Assembly: GCA_001600495.1 (NCBI GenBank) | Contig: BCKE01000004.1 | Location: forward strand, 568,161-632,160 | Origin: Pilasporangium apinafurcum | Lineage: Eukaryota > Oomycota > Peronosporomycetes > Pythiales > Pythiaceae | Direction of reading: 5' to 3' | Length of the DNA: 64,000 bases | Shown: positions 1 to 13,126 of the stretch, piece after piece | How the letters are laid out: the number at the start of each line of letters is the position of its first letter | Position numbering within the stretch: the first letter of the stretch is position 1 | Translations under genes and position numbers: made by a program | Notes under the pieces: generated by a model | The model's database searches: none | Seen by the model: the letters and a program-made list of their open reading frames with translations, nothing else | What the model was told of the DNA's origin: nothing

Positions 1-1
1 C

Positions 2-3000
2 CAAAGAAATGGCGAATCGGGTGCACTCAGTCAACCACTTGACCATGCAGACGGGAACTTCGAAACGCCTATTAACAAGCACCCCGACCAACACCAGCTC
101 CAAGCGACTTTGTCCAAAATACATAAAAATGAAGCAACAACCAATCATGAAGGGCTGTATGAAAGCGATGCAACGGTTAACGACCATCAAGAATATGTTG
201 AGCCTAATAAGATACTCCCAGCATTTTTACCAAGTACGCCGACAAGCAATGATGGGCTCTACCGTATGCTACTAGAAGTTGATGATTCGTTAAGTGTAGT
301 CGACAGGACTGCGAGGATGCTGTTTGAGCAGCAGCAACAACAAATGCAACGAAAACGTGAGGAGGAACATCAACGGATGCTGGCGGCAGAAAAACACGAA
401 CAAGAGGAGAAAGACGCCTATTTAGCGTCTGTTATGGCATTGTTGACTGATGAGAATTTGGAGAAAACAAAAGCCGACGAAATCCAAATAGCAAGTGATG
501 ATCCGGAATCCATGCTACATTATGAAGGGCTGGAAGAGATAATGACAGAAGTAGAGAATAAACGCGCACAAGCGCGTGCATACAATGACGAGTTGTTAAG
601 AGAATCGGAAACATCTCACACTATCACTCCTCTGGAGAGCGACAAATCTCTTCAACCTTCCCCGCACTTTTGGGATCAAGTGTTAACCGATGCCAGTTTA
701 TTGAAAAGAACCGATCAGGATTCAAGGGTAGGCAGTGGTCACAGATCTCGAGTGATAATCGATGACTCCGAGCTTGTAAATCAGCGCGAGCAACGCGTTC
801 GTCTGGAAAACGAAGATGAAAACATGATTGCGAGTGAATACGAACAGAAGCGAGTACTTTCTCCGCGAGCACTAGCAAGACAACTCATGGCTGAAGTTGA
901 ATATCACGAGGCCCTTCATGAGGCACATTTGCAGTTGAATATGATGGAACATGCGCATACTTTGGAGCAAACTCAGCAAGATACCATTAATATGGCAAGT
1001 GCATTTAAAGAAGAGATGGAGAATAATTTAACTGCGCACCAACTTGCAATGGAGCATGCTGCACTGGCTCAGAAGTTCGATGATGATATGCGTGAGGTGA
1101 CAGGTGAACTACAGCGCATTGAGCAAACACAGGAAGCCGAGAAAGCTGCCGAACTTGGCGCAATGAATAAAGCATTAAAAACTGCTAACTTGCGGGAATG
1201 TGGTGCTCAGACAGAACCTCCGCAGCATTATGAAGTTGGAACGATTGCAAAACTATACGTAGATACATACACCACCACAATGCCTAGCACAAGTGATGCT
1301 GCTGTGCAATATGATTCCCTACCTTTAGGTTCTGAAATAACCAGTGCAACGTCAGCTCAGGCACATCACTACGAAGAAGAAACAGGTAAAATCGAAACCA
1401 GTGACCTACAAGATCCCACAGATGAATATGCCTATGATGATGAAGATGAATACGAAGAGGATAACTTTGAGAAAGAGAGTCACCTTCAAGTTGATCTTAA
1501 ACCAGAACAGCATTCCGTGTCGGACATCCGGTCATCTATATCAGTCGAAGAAAGTCGAGTATCGGAAGACGTTTCGGTTGAAAATGAGATATATGACGAT
1601 ATATCAGCAGCAGATGGTGAGAATGATCATGAAACCAAGCCTAACAAAGTGCAAGATGCATTGACTTCAGCTGTTGCAGCAGATTCAGTGGCAAGTAGCA
1701 ATATTAGCGCATACAATATCGATGCTCACAGTCTAAGCGCTCATTCACTGATTAGTGATGAACATGAGGAAGTCGATGACGATATGGTTTCATCTCATCA
1801 TGCAGAAGAAGATGGCAGCATATCTGCATCTGTGGGTTACGATGACGATTTCGAGGTGTCATCACCAAAAGCGTCAGCCAGATCACAAGTACAGAGCCAA
1901 GATATTGAGTATGACGAAATCGACGTGTTAGCAGACGAGAATGACAGTGTGAGTGACGAGATTCAAGAGGAAAGCAGATCGAGTGAAGCCGAGAAAAGCT
2001 TTGTAGACTCTAATTTCTCCAGCAACGGCGTTGACGAAGTGCCTACTGAGCACCAACCCTCGGACGAAGCCATGACACAGCAGTTGAAAATAAACAAGGA
2101 TGTTGAAGTTGGAGATACATTACAACATAGGGAAATTTATGTAACTCCAACATCACATTTCGGTGCGCACGACTCAGGTCAAATAAGTCTACAAAATCTG
2201 CAACTAAACAACCATTCGGCCAGCATAGCAGAGGCATACCAACGTGACCTTCAACTTCGAAAACAAAGTGAAGATTCAATTCTACAGTTTCGACTACATG
2301 CGCTTAGCCTTAAATTTCAAAGTGATATGGCTGCTATCGATGACTCCATTAACCACCTCGTACAATCAGGTCACGCAGCAATGAGCAGGGAATATAACGA
2401 ACTTACGTTACGTAAGCAAGCCCTTGAAATGGGATTTCTCTCAGAGAAGGCGAATATAGAGAGCATGAAGGCGTCATCGATGGCTCGGTATTATCAAGAT
2501 CTGTTGGCCTTTCAATGTATCTCGATGGGCCCTCCACAATCCGCGACCGCGGTTTTACCCACTAATCTGGTAGGATTTACACAGCCGTTTGAAACTTCAC
2601 TACCAAGAACTACTCCAGGTTTCTCTATGCCAGTGCAGCCAGTTGTGACAGCTACTGAACAAGTTGCAGCTTCAGATGGCACCAATGAAGCTGTTGATGA
2701 GTACGGGGAGAGCTTTGTGGTATCTTCCAAAGCTTCTATCGTTTATGATGCCGAGAGCAATGGAGAATCGGACGAGAATGCAAGCAATAAGTCTATTGTC
2801 GATGATGCTGCAGAAATCAACCAATTCCATGATCAAATGAGCAATTCCGCGAGTATTCCATCTGACAATTACAGTGAACAGAGTAATATTAAGAGCGAGG
2901 GCGGAAATGAAGAGGAGATAGAGAGCGCGCATGAAGCTGACGCCGTTTCAGAAAATAGTGCTGAACTCGAAGAGGATTCAACTTACGAGGAAGACTTTGC

Positions 3001-6000
3001 ATCTGTTAATGAAAGTACTACAAAGCAGGTACCCGATGAAGATGAAATTGAAAGCGAGCATGATGATGCTTCAGATACTGCCCCCAAGAGTATTAACGAC
3101 GATGATGATGGTTATGAAGATGACTTTGCGTCAGTAAGTGAAAACGGTGCAATCACAGCTCAAGCCAGCATTGTGTTAGAATCTGCGGAAGTGGTTGACG
3201 AAGAGGAAAAGGATCAAAGTATTGAATCTTTTCAATCAATGGACGATGCTATTTCCGATAGTTTCGAGGCAGTATCTGAAGATGAAGTAAATTTTACTGA
3301 AGACGTACGCGATAACACGAATGAAGAAGTGGATGAAGAGGACCAGTATTCTAATGGCGGGTTTGAAAGCGATCACGCATTAATCGAATTTCAACCTGTT
3401 GCTATCGGAAGTGAGTCAGTTTCAGCTGTTATGGCACAGTCTACTTCGGAAGATTCGTCTACCACGAAACTGCTGATCAAGGAAGTCAATCTACTCCAAA
3501 CAGAGACAGCCATTGCTGACAATGATCGCATTCAGCACGAAGAAAGTAAACTGGCAAGCAAGAAAATGAAAGCACTAGAATTGATCCAGGCAAAAGAACG
3601 GCTGCTTGCTCAGCAAACTGAAAAAATTCGACTAGAAGAAGAAAGACGGCAAGTAGACAAAATTGCTAGACTGGCACTGCAGACGGATTTTAAGGAAGAA
3701 TTGCGGCGCGCAAAAGAGGCAATTACACAACAATTGACCCATGAAATTAATCAGCTGCACGAAACTTTCCCAATTCTGAAGAATACCGAAGGAAGAATGA
3801 TGGAGGGTTTACGTGTTGAGCCAACGCGATCCAAAGACATTGTCGTTAAACACAATCAAGACAACACGAGCGTATATACAAATAAGACGGATAGGGAGAC
3901 TAGGATGGCGACAGAAAAACTCGCTCATGTCATCAAGGATGTTGACGACCAATCAAATCTTCAAGACGAGTACGATGTTGACTCTTTCGAGCACGAACAA
4001 AGCGAAAATGGAGATGGTGACTTTGCCCTCCCAGATGCATCAGTGGACTCTGATAACGATGAAGTCAAGAGCGAAGGTATCAGTAACACCGGAGAACATG
4101 AGCTAGATGATGACATAGTAGGCTCTAAAGTTGAGGACACTCGCGAAGATGCAGTTACAGACGATGGTGTCGAAGAGGTTAAAGACGATACACTGAATGA
4201 AGCCGATGCTGACACAATAGCCTCCGAAATCGGTAGTGTTCGCGAAGACCAGGACAATATTTCAATTGCTAACAGCGAGCAGGAAGAAAATGAAGACTTT
4301 GGCAGCGATGGACATGAAGAAAGGAGCGTAGGATATGAGAACGAATACGAAGATGAAGTATTCGACGATATACAATCTACGTCATCTTCGCATGTTGAAC
4401 GAAAAGAGGGGATGATTGCTTCTGAAATCACAGATACAGCGGCAAACGATAGTGGTGACGAATATGAGTACTCAGAAGAAGGGTTCGAGAATGTTTCTGA
4501 CGTTGCAGATGCAGTTACTCATTCATCCATGCTTGATCTCCCAAAACGCGACGTTGATGAGGTTCATGAATTCAGTCAAATGGATGCGAAGAGAGAGACT
4601 GTCAGAGAAATCGAAGATCAGACAACTGACTCTAATGACAAGCTCCTCACGGCCGAACTTGAGGCTGTTAATCTCCAACTACTCACGCGTCATGGAGATA
4701 TTGAACATGTTAGGCGGACGGTGGAAACAGATCATGTAACCATTGCCGGGTTGCTTGATGTTAATGAAAGTATTACAGATCCTGCACATTTTCCCACTAA
4801 GAACGAGGAAATTTTGTCCAAGAGTATTGAAGAACAGATAGAGAGATTGGAGCAATTGAAGCAACAAATTTTGAAGAGGAAAGCAGAAATTATCGATGTT
4901 CAGAGACACATGCGCATCGAGCAACGGAAGGAGGTGCTAGCAGCAGAGGAAAAGCAGCTTTTGGACGAAATGGAGAAGGTTCAAGAGCAATTGCGTATTG
5001 ATCAGGCTGCACTCGAGTTATCCCGACAAAGAAATCGGTTGGAGACGGCCCACCTAGAGGCAAGACAATATTGGCTCGAAACCGGTAAGCCACCACGGAA
5101 TGTTAATCTACTCTCTGGGTTTGACTACGTGGAAGACGTGGAACTGGTTTCAACGTTTGTTGAGAACACTCAAAATTATGATTTGGCGCAACAGAATTAT
5201 GAATCAGCAGACAGAAGGCGACAACACGATGAACCAACTGTTACGCATCCCCAAGACAAAGAAGATTTACTATGGGATTACATATACGTTGAAGACGCTG
5301 AGCCCGTTATCATGGAGCATTCACGAACTACCGTAGAGTTCACGTTGGAGAAGGATCAGAAAGTAAATGTAAGCGAACCTCTGGAAGAGGAAAACAACAT
5401 TGGCGATTATATTGCAATGGATGACAATGAAATCGCTGATGCATGTGAAACGAAAACGGACATATTCACTCATCATACTAAGGACCGCGCCATGTCGCCG
5501 CCACGAGATGACCCGTTGGATTTATTGTCTGGATATTGCTATGTCGAGGATGTGGAGCAACTAGACGAAGTGGAGCAGGATTTGCTTGCAAACTTTGATT
5601 TTGTGGAAGACATCGAAGCCGTTCCGACTAGAAATAAGCCCATTGAGGATAGCATCAATGCAATCACTGTAGCTGCAACAGACCATGTAACGCGTGAGAT
5701 AGCACCTGCCATTATAGTTGAAGACGATGAACCTGACATTATAAAGTGCACTCCCATGGATTTGGTGTTAACAGAAGATAGCAACCTTCAGATTATAAGC
5801 ACTACTGACTCTGTAATGATTTCCGGCGACAACGCATATGAAGAGGCTGATATGACAAATGTGAACACGATAGATGACCTCACGACTCACATTGCAAGTA
5901 CCGAAGATGATGAAAGAGAGATGCACGCGCATGGCGAAGAACTGCCATCATATCATCTGAGATATAGCCGCAACCAAGAAGTCAAAGTAGCTCAGCTCAC

Positions 6001-7298
6001 AGACTGGATATTCACCGAACTCATGAACACCATTGTAGACGGTAAGTACTATTACCATTCAACATTTCAAGCATAAACATGTAACATCATTATTTTCCTG
6101 AATTTAGATATGACAGGCGACGCAGTGGCGAGGCAGACGAAGACGCTAAGCCAACAAAAGCGATTGTCGTCATACTCATTCGAGGAGAATAGCCAAAATG
6201 ACCGTCCAACCGATGCAATCATCGAAGAATGCCTAGGTGGTCGACATACATTTCAATATGACGAAAAAGACGTTCGTGATCATATGGAGACTAAGCATGA
6301 CATCACTGATGCGAGCGTAGGCAAAGCTGAAGATATTCCTGCCGTTACTGAGCGCTTTGTTGAAGACGCTATGACCATAACTAAAACGCGTGATGTCTCA
6401 TATGAAGTTATGGAGACATGCGACGTCGTCACGGATTTACTGTTTAAATCCATCTACGATGGCATCCTGGCGTCTTCAATATATACACAAAGACGAATGC
6501 AACCGAGACAACAAGAGGCACACCACCAAGTTGAACCCCCAACCATAAACATCCCAGAAGCTTCTGCGACTTCATTGCAGCACTCAGTTGAGCATGGAAA
6601 CATGAACTTGGCACAAGCTCAAGAAGTGGTGTTTCAATTAACCGAGCAATTGCAAATCAGTGCTGTTGGGGTGAGAAGTGTTCTTTGGTATTTATTTTGT
6701 TTATAACCTCATATATGTTTATTGTTGCCCATTTTAGGTGCAATTACCAACTCTGAACAGTTTAGGTCCGCGTGTTTCCGAATGTGATCAACTAATCTAT
6801 GATACAATCAAAGAGATTGTACACGATTGGTCTTTATCCGCAGACAACGGTGATTATTCTCAACACAACATCAAAACCGCAGGTGCTGTAAAGCAGTATG
6901 TTCGAACCACGATGAATAGTCTCCTTAGGATTCGCAGTAATGCGCAAGACAAATTAAAGCGACAGATCCAACAATTGCAAGAAGATTACGGCGATGACAA
7001 AGGCAATGATGAGAGCAGCACAACCGCAAGTTTAAAGAACCTCAAATGTCAACTACGAACAAACGTGGATGCTATCGTCTCCAATGTGCAATTACGGATG
7101 GTCTCCAGGGATCCAACTGCATTAGTTCAACGTGGTGATGCATCCAGTATTACGCCTAGATCGAGAGTGCAACAGAAATCCATCCTAGCCGCTATCACGC
7201 TCCAGGAACAAGACGTTTTGCAAGATCGCATTACAGAGCACATCATGGAGGATCTCCTTCACCAGACATTGGGCTCGTTCAACATTCATGGAGTGTAA
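2..7298 (+). CDS. Giant acidic coiled-coil protein, 5'-truncated by window edge (possibly centrosomal/ciliary)
   Basis: The frame is open from base 2, so the start lies outside the window. Proposed exons are <2..6041, 6108..6670 and 6738..7298 (GT-AG, frame kept), giving about 2387 visible residues. The protein is very rich in Asp, Glu, Ser and Gln. It alternates charged helical segments (for example near 300-600, 3540-3760 and 4800-5080) with acidic stretches in which Tyr-Glu/Asp-Asp-Phe motifs recur (YDDDFEVSS, YEDDFASVS, YEEDFASVN). Near the C-terminal side a short unit repeats at irregular spacing: LLSGFDYVEDVE, LLWDYIYVEDAE, LLSGYCYVEDVE, LLANFDFVEDIE. Its length, acidity and coiled coils recall large centrosomal scaffolds such as CEP350, but I see no CAP-Gly domain, so that is only a suggestion. 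Being a real gene is near certain; function is not established. Confidence 0.85.
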
Positions 7299-7814
7299 AA
7301 CAGTATGGTTGAACTCATCAATGTGGATACCAATTGGATACCAGTAACCAAAATTTTGTCTACTAGCACATCGATAATAGACCACGCTACATGGAATTGC
7401 GTTATAAGATACATGCACTTTGCAGAGCCATCTACAGCGCGAATGGTTCGTGTACATGAATCATTGTGCTCTGCTCTCATCTGCGGCCGAGTTCGTGAGA
7501 CTTCAACAGACTCTTTAAAATAATATCATTGCTGTATAAATTTTGAAGTTATAATGTCATTTGTTAGTGTTGTTTAAATTAATAATACATACCGTAAATA
7601 TCTTAAATTTTATTATCATTTTTAATTTTGTAGACTATGGCAGAAGAAACAAGTTCTCGCTAATCTTATGGGTGCATCATACCAGTGCTTGTGCGACTTT
7701 GATTGGCAAGGTGAGATACATGAGGTTAATGGAATGCACTCAACGTTCTTGCCGCTCGCTGATGTGCGTCTGCTTCTTTCCTGTTCATATATAATTAGAT
7801 ATACGCAAAGATCA

Positions 7815-9273
7815 ATGAGCTCCTCTGCAGCTATTGTGGATGCACTGCTTGAGTGGTTGAAGGCGAATGGCACGCAAGAAAGTCTCCTGCAAATCACTTA
7901 TCTGAACAAAGAAGAAGGACATGGTGTTTTCGCAAAGCAGCCGCTGACCAAAGGTATCATTACAACCATCATCGAACGTGCATTATCTTTATATACATGT
8001 GTATTTGGATGACACACTTACTTTTTCTATGCATCTTTTCAGGCCAAACGACGTTGGAAATCCCGTTGGCACTGACAATGTCTATTGAATCTACAACACG
8101 TTCCGATTTGGCACCAGTCTTGCAGAAACACGATGATCTACCACCTGATGAAGTGTTGGCACTCCATTTGATGTATGAGCGCAGCAAAGGAAGTACTTCT
8201 TTTTACGCGCCATTCATTCAGAGTCTTCCAAAGGATTTTGACCTGCCAATTTTTTGGTCCGACGACGAGTTAGCCGAGCTTCAAGGCACAAATGTCTTCT
8301 TGCTAACGCAGATGATGAAGAAACAGTTGCGTTACGATTTCGAAAACCTTCATGAACCGCTTTTCCGGGAATTCCCAGTGATTTTTAGTGCTAATAGACG
8401 TTCGCAATTGACGCTCAACGACTACGAATGGGCCATGAGCGTGATCTGGAGTCGAGCATTTGGAGTCACAAAAGAGCAGCAATACCTCCATGTTCTCTGC
8501 CCAGCGATGGATATGTTTAACCACGACGTACGTTTGCAAAATCCACTGGACGATTTCGTGTCCTACGATCCAGAGAAACAAGTTATGCAGCATCGAGTGG
8601 CGTATGATGCTTCTGTTGGCGAACCCCTGCAAATCAGCTATGGTCAATACTCGAATGCAAAGCTGCTTTACTCGTACGGCTTTGTATCTCCAGGAAACCC
8701 TAAGAAAGGCTTGGACTTTTGGATGAAAATTCCATCGAATGATCCTTATTTCAAGCTCAAGCAGAGGCTTCTGGACTTAAACGATCTCACCCGCGACCAA
8801 ACGTACGATTTTAAAGGCACACTACACGAGCGAGATGTTGATGAACGGTTGTTGGCTACATTACGTGTCATCTTGATGAATGAGCAAGAGATCTCCCAAT
8901 ACAAAAAAGCCTTTGAAAAAGCCATCATTAGCGTCCGCAACGAACAGGCCGTGTATGAGAGTCTCCAGAGTGTCATGCGACGGAAGCTCCAAGCATATAT
9001 CACCAGGTAAGTTGTGTTTTAATCACTGAGGAAGTTGATTAATTGACCATCTATGCTTACCCTCGGTTTGCTTTATTTTGGCGTTGTAGTGTGGAAGAAG
9101 ATGAGGCGATCTTGAAAACAGTCATCGAGTGGCGGCGGCGATGTGCTGTCCAAGTGCGACTAGAGGATAAACTTGTGATGGTTGGCGTGATCCAAATCTT
9201 GGAGCAGTGGAAGAACGCACTCGCGGCTGATCCATCAACATACCCGCCAGATACTACACGCCATCAACAATAG
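7815..9273 (+). CDS. SET-domain protein methyltransferase (SETD3/Rubisco-LSMT-like)
   Basis: Exons 7815..7953, 8043..9006 and 9090..9273 join in frame to 428 residues. The first splice creates the SET N-terminal signature GVFAKQPLTKGQTTLEIP, typical of the class that includes SETD3 and Rubisco large-subunit methyltransferase. The core has the Asn-His motif in DMFNHD, and ISYGQYSNAKLLYSYGF forms the SAM/lysine channel segment. The remaining C-terminal part is helical, as in the substrate-binding domain of this class. The expected role is SAM-dependent methylation of a Lys or His on a non-histone protein; the substrate cannot be read from sequence. The ATG at 7815 is chosen because it gives a short helical leader straight into the SET fold. 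No targeting peptide is obvious. Confidence 0.85.
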
Positions 9274-9301
9274 ATTTTTTGTTTGGTATTGCGTACGTTC
9301 T

Positions 9302-10560
9302 TTACGAGGTTATTGTTGCTTTGCCTCTTGCTTGGGACGGTATGAACAGCAATACTGTAGGTACGACTTGAATGCTGTCTTCCAGCGTCTCTGAGTATTC
9401 CATCATCCTCTCCGCTTCTACTGAAATCGTCGACGTACCAATAACAGTATGATCATGGAACCACATGCACAGCGTATTTCCAGAATAAAAAAAGCGCTTA
9501 AGCAACGTCAAGAGTGAGTCGGAACTGGCGCTAGTAATGTTTGATCCAAGCTTTTTTTTGCAGCTCAAGGGTTGATTGATGCAGGCCGTACACCAAGCAA
9601 ATGATGTCTGTGTCAATAGAACCCCTCCAAGAGGAGAACAAGATCAATGGAAAATACTGTTCACGGTCTTCTCGAAAGTAGTTTGTTGGTTGAGTCTATC
9701 CGCAGTCCGAGCCATAAGAGGATTTCGGGGCTCGTATTCGATCTTTGAAGCATTGAGATCGTTTTATGACTCGGTTTGAGAGGGCCAGATGGCATTACCT
9801 CGACATATCAATGGGCGGAGTGCCGAGAATGTACTGTCCTCAGAGATAAACCGAGTTACTCTCTGCTGCATTTCCCAGAATTGTAACTCTTCACTCAAAC
9901 GAATGTTTGGGAGGGAATTTGTGGCATACCCAGTTTTACATTTGTGGTGTGCAGCAAGGCAAGTTCTTGGCCCCACACAATGGAACTTATGCTAATAAAT
10001 TCGCGCATGAAGAATTGCGGGAAACATACGATGGCACGTTCCTGTAGTTGTATGTGACGCAGATGAGCCATGTCTGAACATTGCGCTTCACTCTTCCTGC
10101 TGGAGATGGTCATGTTTTTGAATCGGTCCCTCTCCTGAGGTATTTCATTTCACATTGCCAGTTATTTGAAGAAGTGATCTTCAGTCCGTGGTCACTACAT
10201 TCGTTAACTGGTCATCCTTCGATCCATAGTCGATTATAAGAGAGAGAGAGCACTGTCGAGTGCTGCATTCAAATGGTCGTCGACTTCCACTACATTCTTC
10301 CTCTCGTATGCACATTGATCATGTGCATGGAGATTCCTGTAGACTACACTTCCCATTTCTTGCCATATTATTGGGTAAAAACAAATTTTTTTTGACTAGC
10401 AACTTCAACAACCACCTCCTGCAGCAATTCACTCATTCTTGTCGAGACGCTCTTTGAGGTGGTGCATGTATGAGCATACACGTTGCAGTTCCGTTTGATA
10501 GACATCGAAAGCATGCAGACTATTACAGATTATCACATTTAAAGCCATATCTGATAATGA
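9302..10560 (-). other. Unresolved coding-like region (spliced or decayed gene)
   Basis: Several minus-strand frames look protein-like but could not be joined into one model. They are a C-terminal-looking block at 9302..9616 ending in a stop, a helical block around 9764..9930, a block at 9895..10113, and a short stretch near 10440..10555 starting MALNVIICNS. Splice signals are weak and a stop separates some blocks. This could be one multi-exon gene downstream of the SET gene on the same strand, or a decayed copy. No family is recognised. Confidence 0.3.
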
Positions 10561-10655
10561 GTTGGGGCTCTATTTTATTTACTTGTCAAAAAAAATCGCA
10601 CAAATTGATCTACGACACCGTTAGTAAAGACAGCCGAGGTGGTGTCGAGGAACAT

Positions 10656-11481
10656 TTACTTGGAAAGTTTCTGATCGAGCAATAAGCGCAAGATGCTTTG
10701 CGTAAACAAAGGCAGCCTACTCGCGACTTCTTCGTTCGACAAGTACTTGGCGCCTCCGATATGTCCACGGCAGTTATGAGATCCGCAGCGGCATTGAAAT
10801 TTCTCTTCCATATCCCATTCGCTCGTGGTGTAATCAAAGGAGAGGTGCTCACCTACAGGCAGCGTATAAAAATGGTTAGTTACTCTGGCAACCCTCTTTC
10901 TCATAATGAGAAGCGTCGTCATTTACCTTCTTTAATCTCACGTGTCGCGACAAACGCAACCTCGGGGGTGTTTTCCGACACCACTAACCGCGAGTTAGGC
11001 AAGCAGCTGTGGTTGACGTATTCCAACCCACCAGAGAACTCTAGATGCTTGTTCAGATCGATTTGGACAGTGAAACGTGTTGGACGAGAATGCTAAAAGG
11101 GGGTAGAGACATCATTAAGTACCAATGAACGAAAGTATTGGTGTTATGGTGCAGGTGGTGTTCACGTACGATAATGCCTGGGGCCGTGCCGATCACATCT
11201 CCTGCTGAAAAATTTTGTGCAGCAACACCTGATCGCCAGTGTTCGTTCCTATCAAGCGAAAGGAGAATCAAGCACATCAGCAAAGTGACCGACTTTTGAC
11301 TGAATCTATTGTTAACGTACAGTTGTTCGATGAGGAAGCGTCCATTGGCATTTGGTGGCATATACCGCGTAGGGGTTGATGTTTCCCCCGTCGATTTCTT
11401 GGGACGTGTGTTAGCAGCCGCAGGCGTAGCTACTGAGAAATGGCGACGAAGGATTTGGTAACTTCGGCGTTGGGAAAGCAT
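10656..11481 (-). CDS. Small SET/post-SET methyltransferase with probable mitochondrial leader
   Basis: Exons on the minus strand, 5' to 3', are 11481..11321, 11248..11170, 11092..10927 and 10852..10656. All splice in frame to 200 residues. The N-terminus (residues 1-30) is rich in Arg, Ser and Ala with no acidic residues, as in mitochondrial presequences. The SET core shows GLEYVNHSCLPNS (the NHSC motif that contacts SAM) and GEHLSFDYTTSEW. A post-SET zinc-type motif follows, CRCGSHNCRG. This resembles small stand-alone SET proteins rather than histone methyltransferases with extra chromatin domains. The presequence makes an organellar substrate possible, but that is inference. A few residues around the introns could shift with other splice choices. 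Confidence 0.8.
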
Positions 11482-12670
11482 CTTGAGGTTATTTGATTGT
11501 AACTAAAGTATTGCGATGTTGTTGCCTGCAAATGTGATTGTGACACGTAAGCTCCGGATTGGGGCGTCGAGGACGATGCGCAAGAGTGAGGCAAGCAACG
11601 GCAGCACAAATACAAAGAGATGCGCTTTTCTAGTCTTTTTTGCACAGATCAGCCCTTAAAAGCCAGCTGATAGACCGTTATATTCTTACCTAAACTTCAG
11701 TTTGTCAAAGTCACCTACACCGGATAAGTGTCAAAATCAACTGTAGTGTGACTTAACATTATAGAATATACTGTATATTCTGTCGATATTTTGAAAACTT
11801 AGCAGCAAATGACTTAGTGCACAACCCAACTTGAACTTTGGGGTGGAGTGACGATACGTAATCACTTGTTCTAGAACAAGGTTGTTCCCACAGAAATATC
11901 GTAGTGCAGCATTATTTACAATATATGATAAAATAACTTTATCAAAACATTGAATAAGGTTCATAACATACCTATATTGAGACGAAAAATTGATACTATA
12001 TCCGTATTTGATAATTTACTGTTTTCTTCAGCAGCCAATGTGGGAGCATTTGTTGTCACTTTGTCCTTGTTGTTTCGCGTCGCATTTTGCTGTGAAGTCG
12101 AAGCGTCATCTCTACGACTTGCATTTGCAAAACGACACCAAAGGTTTTCTGGAGTTGCACATAATGTGAAGATGGGATCAATTTTATTATTTGAGCTTGG
12201 AGTGAGATACATTCGAGTAAAAGTGCATGCACAACAAATTCATCGACAGTTTCTTTTTCAAGCGATCTTCAACACCCAAGTGTGATCGATTAACAAAAGT
12301 ATCTAAAACCAGTCAAAGTATTTTTTTTCCGTTTCTCATACAAAACAGCAGTTACAAACATGGTACATCGAAATCAAAACTTCAAGACTGGTACATTTGA
12401 CATACCTCTGGTGCATGAGCATGGTTTTTGACATCCACTGTGGTGATGACGGACACCAACATGCTCTTCCTCTTGTTCACCATCCTCGTACTCATCAATG
12501 GCACTACAACGTCTGCTGGCTCGTCCAGGTGGCAAAATGAGGAAGCAGCGTCACACTGACAAGTTGCAATTCGTTTTTACCACCTATAACAATTTAGAGA
12601 GACTGATATACTGCAACATCTGTCAAAAATTATAATGTTATTTGCTTCCTGCAACTTAGTGTTGTCGGTT
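11482..12670. other. Gene-poor intergenic stretch
   Basis: No convincing gene is visible in 1.2 kb. The first ~200 bases probably hold the promoter of the minus-strand SET gene. A short acidic, His-rich open stretch on the minus strand near 12400-12540 looks slightly coding-like but has no clear ends. Confidence 0.5.
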
Positions 12671-12671
12671 A

Positions 12672-12965
12672 CCAGAATATGAACTTGAACCATGTGGACG
12701 CGTTTGAGAGACTGCTATACACCACGCATACTCTTCCTACACTCTATTCTCCTCCTCATAGCTCGAGTGACCTTGGAAGTCTACGTAGGAGACACATGAC
12801 AAGTATAAGAATGCTATTCGACACATTCACCTGGGAGTCCTGNCTCATCGAGCTGGTGTGTATGCTCAATGCATAACTTGCTGTTGTGAAGTGATTGGTG
12901 GGCTATGATGAGATAGATAAATGTATTTACACTGCATGACACCATCCATGAATCTTTTTTACTTG
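12672..12965 (-). mobile_element. Fanzor-tail dispersed repeat, internally deleted copy
   Basis: This shares sequence with copies at 17.7, 18.1, 47.8, 49.7 and 51.4 kb. It begins with the conserved end AATATGAACTTGAACC..GTGGACGCGTTTGAG and continues through the block containing GGAGACACATG. Compared with the 49.7-kb copy it lacks roughly 50 bases over the zinc-ribbon codons. It then rejoins at GGGAGTCC and continues to CACCATCCATGAA. On the minus strand the repeat corresponds to the C-terminal coding end of a TnpB-like (Fanzor) nuclease. It is a relic; the single n in the window lies inside it. Confidence 0.65.
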
Positions 12966-13126
12966 GCTATTTACCATATCTCACTCGAATCTAGAAGATC
13001 TGGCAAGTCTAGAATGGATACATACATGACAATTTCCAATTCTTTGTCAACCAGAAATCACCACGATACATCATATATATATGTATGTATGAATGTTACT
13101 GCTAGTATGTAGTCCGAGTGCAATTA

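Noticed and set aside
3961-4431. 156-codon Ser-rich frame on the minus strand
   Set aside because: Complement of the Asp/Glu-rich codons of the giant coiled-coil gene; low complexity, no independent support.
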